Shown one piece after another: positions 31,253 through 35,345 of a stretch of 35,345 nt of DNA; position 1 is the first letter of the stretch; every line of letters begins with the position of its first letter. Below the pieces are notes generated by a model. That model saw only the letters and a list, made by a program, of their open reading frames with translations. It was not told the DNA's origin and made no database searches. The stretch comes from a virus. The position numbers were made by a program, and so were the translations under genes. The DNA lies in IMG/VR virus record IMGVR_UViG_3300005747_000068, positions 1 to 35,345 of that record. One strand, 5' to 3'.

Positions 31253-31260
31253 TATTTATA
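31253..31260 (+). promoter_or_regulatory. Late-promoter-like TATTTATA element of the neck gene
   Basis: The plus strand reads TATTTATAATAAAAGTTA, 13 bases before the neck ATG. It agrees with the tape measure element over 15 bases even though the two genes are on opposite strands. Confidence 0.65.
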
Positions 31261-31273
31261 ATAAAAGTTAACG

Positions 31274-32386
31274 ATGTCAATAATTTTAGAACCACAAAGA
31301 ACCAAGCTATATACTAGAATTCGTCATCTTTTAGGTGCACCTTTAAGGGGTATTGAAATAGAAGATGAAATGATGGATTCATTATTGGAATTATCTATTG
31401 AAGATTACTCGCAATATGTAAATGATTGGTTAATTGAATCACAATGGACATCACTATATGGTTTGAATCAGGATACTCAGTCCGTTGCCAAAGCATTAAT
31501 AACACGTTCTTTAGATTGGGAAACACAATACACTTATGCATATTCTAAAATTGTTGGTTTACAAGCGGGTGGTGATTCTGAATTAAAAAAGGACTATTTT
31601 GACCTTAAGGCTAACCAACAAATTTATGAAATACCTGCAGGTAGGGAAATAAATGAACTTTTATGGTTTACACGCGCCGAACTTGACGCAGCTTTCTTTG
31701 ACCCATTTATGGGTGGATTCGGCGGATTTGGTGGTATTGGTTTAGGTGGTGGTGCCGGTTTCTCACAAATGGGTGGTCAGGGTAATTACTTTGTTTCACC
31801 AGGTTTTGACATCTTACTTAGAATGCAAGATATTAATATAAAAAGAAGACTTATAGGTGGAGAACTAACTTATAGAATAACTGCTTTACCTGAGGGTAAA
31901 AAGGCTATACATCTTTATAATGTTCCTGGTGGTAAGTTTGATTTTGGTAACATGGCTAACAACAACTATAGAGTGTGGTATTGGTATTATGAAACAGACG
32001 ATAGGGAAAGTTGTTTAGCTAAAAATCCTGATATTGTTAGATTACCATCAGACGTTAATATGGAAAATTTAAATTGGGCGGAATTAAATTCACCCGCACA
32101 AACATGGGTCCGTAGATGGTTTACCGCATATGTTAAAGAGACACTGGGTCGAGTAAGAGGTAAATTTAGTGGTAATTTAAAAACACCTGATTCAGAAGTT
32201 CAATTAGAATACGATTCATTATTGAGTGAATCTAAAGATGAGAAGTCTAAACTAGAAGAAGAATTAAAAATGAGACTAGAAAGACTTCGTCCTGATAAAA
32301 TGATGGAAGTTAAGGCCAATCAAGCAGAAAGTTTAAACAAATCACTACAATATAGAGCACTTCCTCGTCAAATTTATATTATATAA
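31274..32386 (+). CDS. 13: Neck protein, gp13-like
   Basis: Joins the portal to the tail. It has 370 residues (T4 gp13 has 309). It opens with TKLYTRIRHLLGAPLRGIEI, then EDEMMDSLLELSIEDYSQYV: the helix-and-acid pattern of T4-like neck proteins (LGxPxxxxEI followed by an acid-rich helix). It continues with the Tyr/Trp-rich EINELLWFTRAELDAAFFDP and a glycine-rich loop (GGFGGFGGIGLGGG). A late segment carries WVRRWFTAYVKETLGRVRGK, then YDSLLSESKDEKSKLEEELK, ending in coiled coil. It shares TATTTATA with the tail genes, and its stop overlaps the next ATG by one base. It is split from the gp14-like gene by the SNF2 and SOD genes. Confidence 0.72.
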   Translation: MSIILEPQRTKLYTRIRHLLGAPLRGIEIEDEMMDSLLELSIEDYSQYVNDWLIESQWTSLYGLNQDTQSVAKALITRSLDWETQYTYAYSKIVGLQAGGDSELKKDYFDLKANQQIYEIPAGREINELLWFTRAELDAAFFDPFMGGFGGFGGIGLGGGAGFSQMGGQGNYFVSPGFDILLRMQDINIKRRLIGGELTYRITALPEGKKAIHLYNVPGGKFDFGNMANNNYRVWYWYYETDDRESCLAKNPDIVRLPSDVNMENLNWAELNSPAQTWVRRWFTAYVKETLGRVRGKFSGNLKTPDSEVQLEYDSLLSESKDEKSKLEEELKMRLERLRPDKMMEVKANQAESLNKSLQYRALPRQIYII

Positions 32387-32718
32387 TGGGAATATTTAAA
32401 TCATACCCCGTTACTAAAATAATAAATGGGGTTGAAATAAAAACTTCAGATGCAATAATATGTACTAACTCTAGTCATACCACAAATGGGGAGTCTGCAA
32501 TAATTGTTAAAAACACCGATAGTTGTGTGGTTACATTAAATGAAAATACAACAGACCACATAACAATTAAATCTATGACTAATGTTACTATTAAAAGTGA
32601 CTTACTCATTGATGATGAATATAATCAGATTGAAACTGAAAGAGGTGCGTCTGTTGAATTACGTTTCATCGGTAAAGGATGGTATATAATGTCTTCTGAT
32701 GGATTAAAAAACTCTTAA
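32386..32718 (+). CDS. Small beta-rich protein, possible virion component
   Basis: A 110-residue protein, mostly beta, with an end pattern VTIKSDLLIDDEYNQIE, then SVELRFIGKGWYIMSSDG. Short phage fibre or decoration proteins often end this way (an Ile-Asp-like turn, then strands and a Trp near the C-terminus), but this is only a resemblance. It follows the neck gene by translational coupling (TAATG), so it is probably late. The stop codon overlaps that of the convergent polymerase gene by four bases. Alternatives are a head or neck whisker component. No signal peptide or membrane segment. Confidence 0.7.
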   Translation: MGIFKSYPVTKIINGVEIKTSDAIICTNSSHTTNGESAIIVKNTDSCVVTLNENTTDHITIKSMTNVTIKSDLLIDDEYNQIETERGASVELRFIGKGWYIMSSDGLKNS

Positions 32719-35333
32719 CCGAATAGTGATTGTTGATTAGTTTCAATCTTCTTTTTAACTACTTTTCTCTTTTCTGCGATATAAGGTTTTTCTTCATTTC
32801 TAACATTCTCAACTTCAAGACCTAACATTATATCACTATTTTTCTTAATGTAATCACCATCAACAAGTTCCATTGTACCATCAACATACATATAGTATGG
32901 GTCAATACCAACCTTCTGCCAAAATGTAATCTCAGTATCTGATAATGTTAAAACTTCTTCAAGAGTATCTTGGTCACCTTCTCTACGAGGGAAACCACGA
33001 ACTAATTTTGACTGTGTTTTAGTAAAAACAGGTCTATCTTTTGGGTCATCAATTAAAATATCGGGTCTAATGTCTGGTGAGAATACAACTAAAAGTGGTT
33101 CGATTCTTTTATTAAATGCCGCTAAGTAACGTGCGACATTATATTCACCTAACATATCAGGACTTTCTGTAATATATTTTTCGTCAATATGGTAACAATT
33201 TAATACCACCTCATCTTTTTTCTTTTGTACGTCACCATGTGATTTTCTCTCACCGTTATTTACGTAATATATGGTGTCACCTAAACCGATGGGTAAATTG
33301 TGTTTCATTGCCAACTCCATATGTGCTTGACGAGACATTAATGAACCAGATTTAGTTCTTTTTGTAATGTGTTTTTTGTATTCCTCAATACTTTGTTTTA
33401 CACGGGCTTTATTAGCTATTTTAGAAATAGGTATTTCTCGATTGTATATAACCTCAACATATTCATAATAGTAATCTAAAAATTCATGACCCTTACCGTC
33501 CAGTAACATACGAAGACTTTTATCTAAAAATTCCGCAACATATGTCGGTAATTTTTTTGACTTAATCGTGTTACCTGTAAGTTTAACTTTCCCCTTATCT
33601 GTTAATAGTGCGTAGTTCTTACGTGCAACATTTATAGTTGCTGGCCATTGACCATCAGTATCTAGCCCCATTTCATTTCTCATAAAAAGGTCGTTATACT
33701 CGGCAACATCCGCTTCTGAACCATAATAGGTTTTACCTTTTTCAACTAAACCATTTAGACCAATACCAACATAACTATGATTTTCCTTACCTTCAGGGAC
33801 TGAAAAGTTAACACCATCCGTATCCATGACTAATGGTTTATAATCCCTTTCCATGAACCACATAATCATCTGTCTTAAGTATTGTCGACCAGTACAGGTT
33901 ATCTGTTCACCCATATCCATATCACCCCACGGAAATACATGAGGTGCAGATAGTGAACCAAAGAACGCATTAATAAAAATCTTAATGGGTAATTGTTTAC
34001 GGTTGTATTGTGAAGAAAGTTTAGGGTCTGTCTTTGAATAGTCTGCTGCTAATTTCTTATATTTAATACGAGTATCACGGAAATACTTTAACATACTCTT
34101 CATTGCCCCTGTAACATCACATTTAGGGAACACATCGTGCACTAATTGAATAGATGGGTATAGAGAGGAGTAATCGAGTTTTAATACGTTTGTAGAGTAA
34201 CCCACAGCTAATAATCTCGATAGACCTCCCGTGAATGGTCTTTTCTCACCTTTCTTAGGTATTGCTAATCCATGCTTGTATGACCAAGAAGCCATAATCA
34301 TTTTCCATAAAGTTGCGGTACCCATTGTTGATAGTCTCTCATATGTTGTTGGTACTAACTTTGCAAGAAGAAAGTTTGCTTGGTTAAACTCCTCATCAAC
34401 CACCATGGTCTCCCAAATATCATCATAAAGATACCTTTCTACAATATACTTACCCGTTACCTTTTCATAGTGACCAGGAAATTTATCCATCAAGTTTTCA
34501 GTCCCTTTTGAACCAACTTCTTTAAAACCACCTGTTTTTGGGTTAAAGTAGTAATCTTTATTGTCGAAATAAGTTTTACCAATCTTATCACCCTGAACGT
34601 ACACACGATTTTCTTTCCCCGCACCGATAAACTGAGTGATATATTTAAGTCCCCAACTCTTTATGTCAGAGTTAATTGCCTGTGCCCTACGTACTGCATG
34701 TGCAATATCAACAACATTATAACCCCACATTTGCATCTGAGTAAAATCTTCCATCTCATTTGCAAGTTTGAGTATACTATCTTTTTGTCTAAACTTAACT
34801 TCGGGATTTAAGGTCCTAATTATCTTTTTAGGGTCTAATCCTAATATTTCTGCTCTACGAATTAAAAATGGAAAATCGAAGAATGCCGAGTTATACCCAC
34901 CAATTAGTGTTGGTTTTAATTGATTAACAATCTTAAAAAACTCAATAATAAGTTGTCTTTCTTCTTCATCGTTGTTGGCTGAGATAACTTTTTCATACCC
35001 TTTATTGTCTTTCATACCAATAAGAAATATACTACTATCTTCAGGTGAAAGACCTGTGGTCTCAATATCGAATACAAATCTATGTACCTCATCATATTCA
35101 TCAAAACCTTTGAATAACCTCTTTCCCTTTTGACAGAGATATTGTTCAACAGGCGACATTATCATTATGTGTTCTGAATTACCCCTTTCCCATGGGTCTA
35201 ACCCACCACCTTTAAAGAAGTTAACTAAATTCGAATAAGACTTCGTAGTCTTAACCATATATTTTAAACCTTTTTCCATTCTATCATCACCATGAGTATC
35301 TAATTTTTCAATTAATATACCATGTGTTGACAT
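32715..35333 (-). CDS. 43: DNA polymerase, family B (T4 gp43-like)
   Basis: Replicative polymerase with proofreading. It has 872 residues (T4 gp43 has 898). The exonuclease domain shows FDIETTG (89-94) and NSAFFDFP (Exo II near 148-155). The polymerase domain shows DYSSLYPS (387-394), IKIFINAFFGS (450-460), and VMDTDGVNF with the catalytic DTDG at 504-507. The final residues (TNQQSLFG) resemble the short clamp-binding QxxLFG tail. Start ATG 35333 is close to the right edge but the gene is complete. It is on the minus strand, convergent with the plus-strand neck-to-small gene run, overlapping by four bases. Very secure. Confidence 0.96.
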   Translation of the reverse strand: MSTHGILIEKLDTHGDDRMEKGLKYMVKTTKSYSNLVNFFKGGGLDPWERGNSEHIMIMSPVEQYLCQKGKRLFKGFDEYDEVHRFVFDIETTGLSPEDSSIFLIGMKDNKGYEKVISANNDEEERQLIIEFFKIVNQLKPTLIGGYNSAFFDFPFLIRRAEILGLDPKKIIRTLNPEVKFRQKDSILKLANEMEDFTQMQMWGYNVVDIAHAVRRAQAINSDIKSWGLKYITQFIGAGKENRVYVQGDKIGKTYFDNKDYYFNPKTGGFKEVGSKGTENLMDKFPGHYEKVTGKYIVERYLYDDIWETMVVDEEFNQANFLLAKLVPTTYERLSTMGTATLWKMIMASWSYKHGLAIPKKGEKRPFTGGLSRLLAVGYSTNVLKLDYSSLYPSIQLVHDVFPKCDVTGAMKSMLKYFRDTRIKYKKLAADYSKTDPKLSSQYNRKQLPIKIFINAFFGSLSAPHVFPWGDMDMGEQITCTGRQYLRQMIMWFMERDYKPLVMDTDGVNFSVPEGKENHSYVGIGLNGLVEKGKTYYGSEADVAEYNDLFMRNEMGLDTDGQWPATINVARKNYALLTDKGKVKLTGNTIKSKKLPTYVAEFLDKSLRMLLDGKGHEFLDYYYEYVEVIYNREIPISKIANKARVKQSIEEYKKHITKRTKSGSLMSRQAHMELAMKHNLPIGLGDTIYYVNNGERKSHGDVQKKKDEVVLNCYHIDEKYITESPDMLGEYNVARYLAAFNKRIEPLLVVFSPDIRPDILIDDPKDRPVFTKTQSKLVRGFPRREGDQDTLEEVLTLSDTEITFWQKVGIDPYYMYVDGTMELVDGDYIKKNSDIMLGLEVENVRNEEKPYIAEKRKVVKKKIETNQQSLFG

Positions 35334-35345
35334 TGCTTGTTTTTG

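Noticed and set aside
1-35345. tRNA genes, CRISPR arrays, insertion sequences and integrase
   Set aside because: None seen; intergenic gaps are too short and lack the expected structures.

Overview
The window is a dense, AT-rich stretch of a T4-like contractile-tailed phage (Caudoviricetes, myovirus morphology). It carries T4-type replication and recombination genes: family B DNA polymerase, DnaB/gp41 helicase, UvsX, gp32 SSB and a FEN-type 5' nuclease. It also carries a nearly continuous block of neck and tail genes: gp13-, gp14- and gp15-like proteins, sheath, tube, tape measure and large baseplate/hub proteins. The host is most likely a Bacteroidota bacterium. This is inferred from three things: start codons preceded by A-rich leaders rather than Shine-Dalgarno sequences, a TTTG-N19-TAnnTTT promoter-like sequence before gp32, and a ribonucleotide reductase small subunit with an N-terminal ATP-cone. 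I see no tRNA, CRISPR, insertion sequence or integrase.

Layout. Minus strand, 1-5791: nrdB (cut by the window edge), gp41-like helicase, a 150-aa unknown, a 5' nuclease, uvsX and gp32. A long hairpin separates uvsX from gp32, and a rho-independent terminator at about 5879-5905 separates this module from the tail genes. Minus strand, 5949-21633: an acidic coiled-coil protein, a small protein, a 2159-aa hub-like protein, a gp53/LysM-like protein, a 1545-aa baseplate protein with an embedded OmpA-like domain, the tape measure, two small hub/chaperone-type genes and the tube. Minus strand, 21752-27847: a HAD hydrolase coupled to a 47-aa ORF, an unusually long sheath, and gp15- and gp14-like neck genes. 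One 49-aa plus-strand gene lies between the sheath and gp15 genes.

Plus strand, 27897-32718: an SNF2-type helicase, a superoxide dismutase fused to a C-terminal PD-(D/E)XK-like domain, the gp13-like neck protein and a small beta-rich protein. The DNA polymerase then runs convergently on the minus strand to 35333. The T4 gene order 13-14-15 is therefore split by a plus-strand insert carrying the SNF2 and SOD-fusion genes.

Most tail genes, the SOD fusion and the neck gene have a TATTTATA element on the coding strand 5-40 bases before the start codon. I read this as the phage's own late promoter class. The most unusual items are the SOD-nuclease-like fusion, the OmpA-like domain inside a baseplate protein, the possible peptidoglycan-cleaving domain at the end of the giant hub protein, the cysteine-free gp32, the ATP-cone NrdB, and the TATTTATA element followed at 5 bases by a 5' hairpin.
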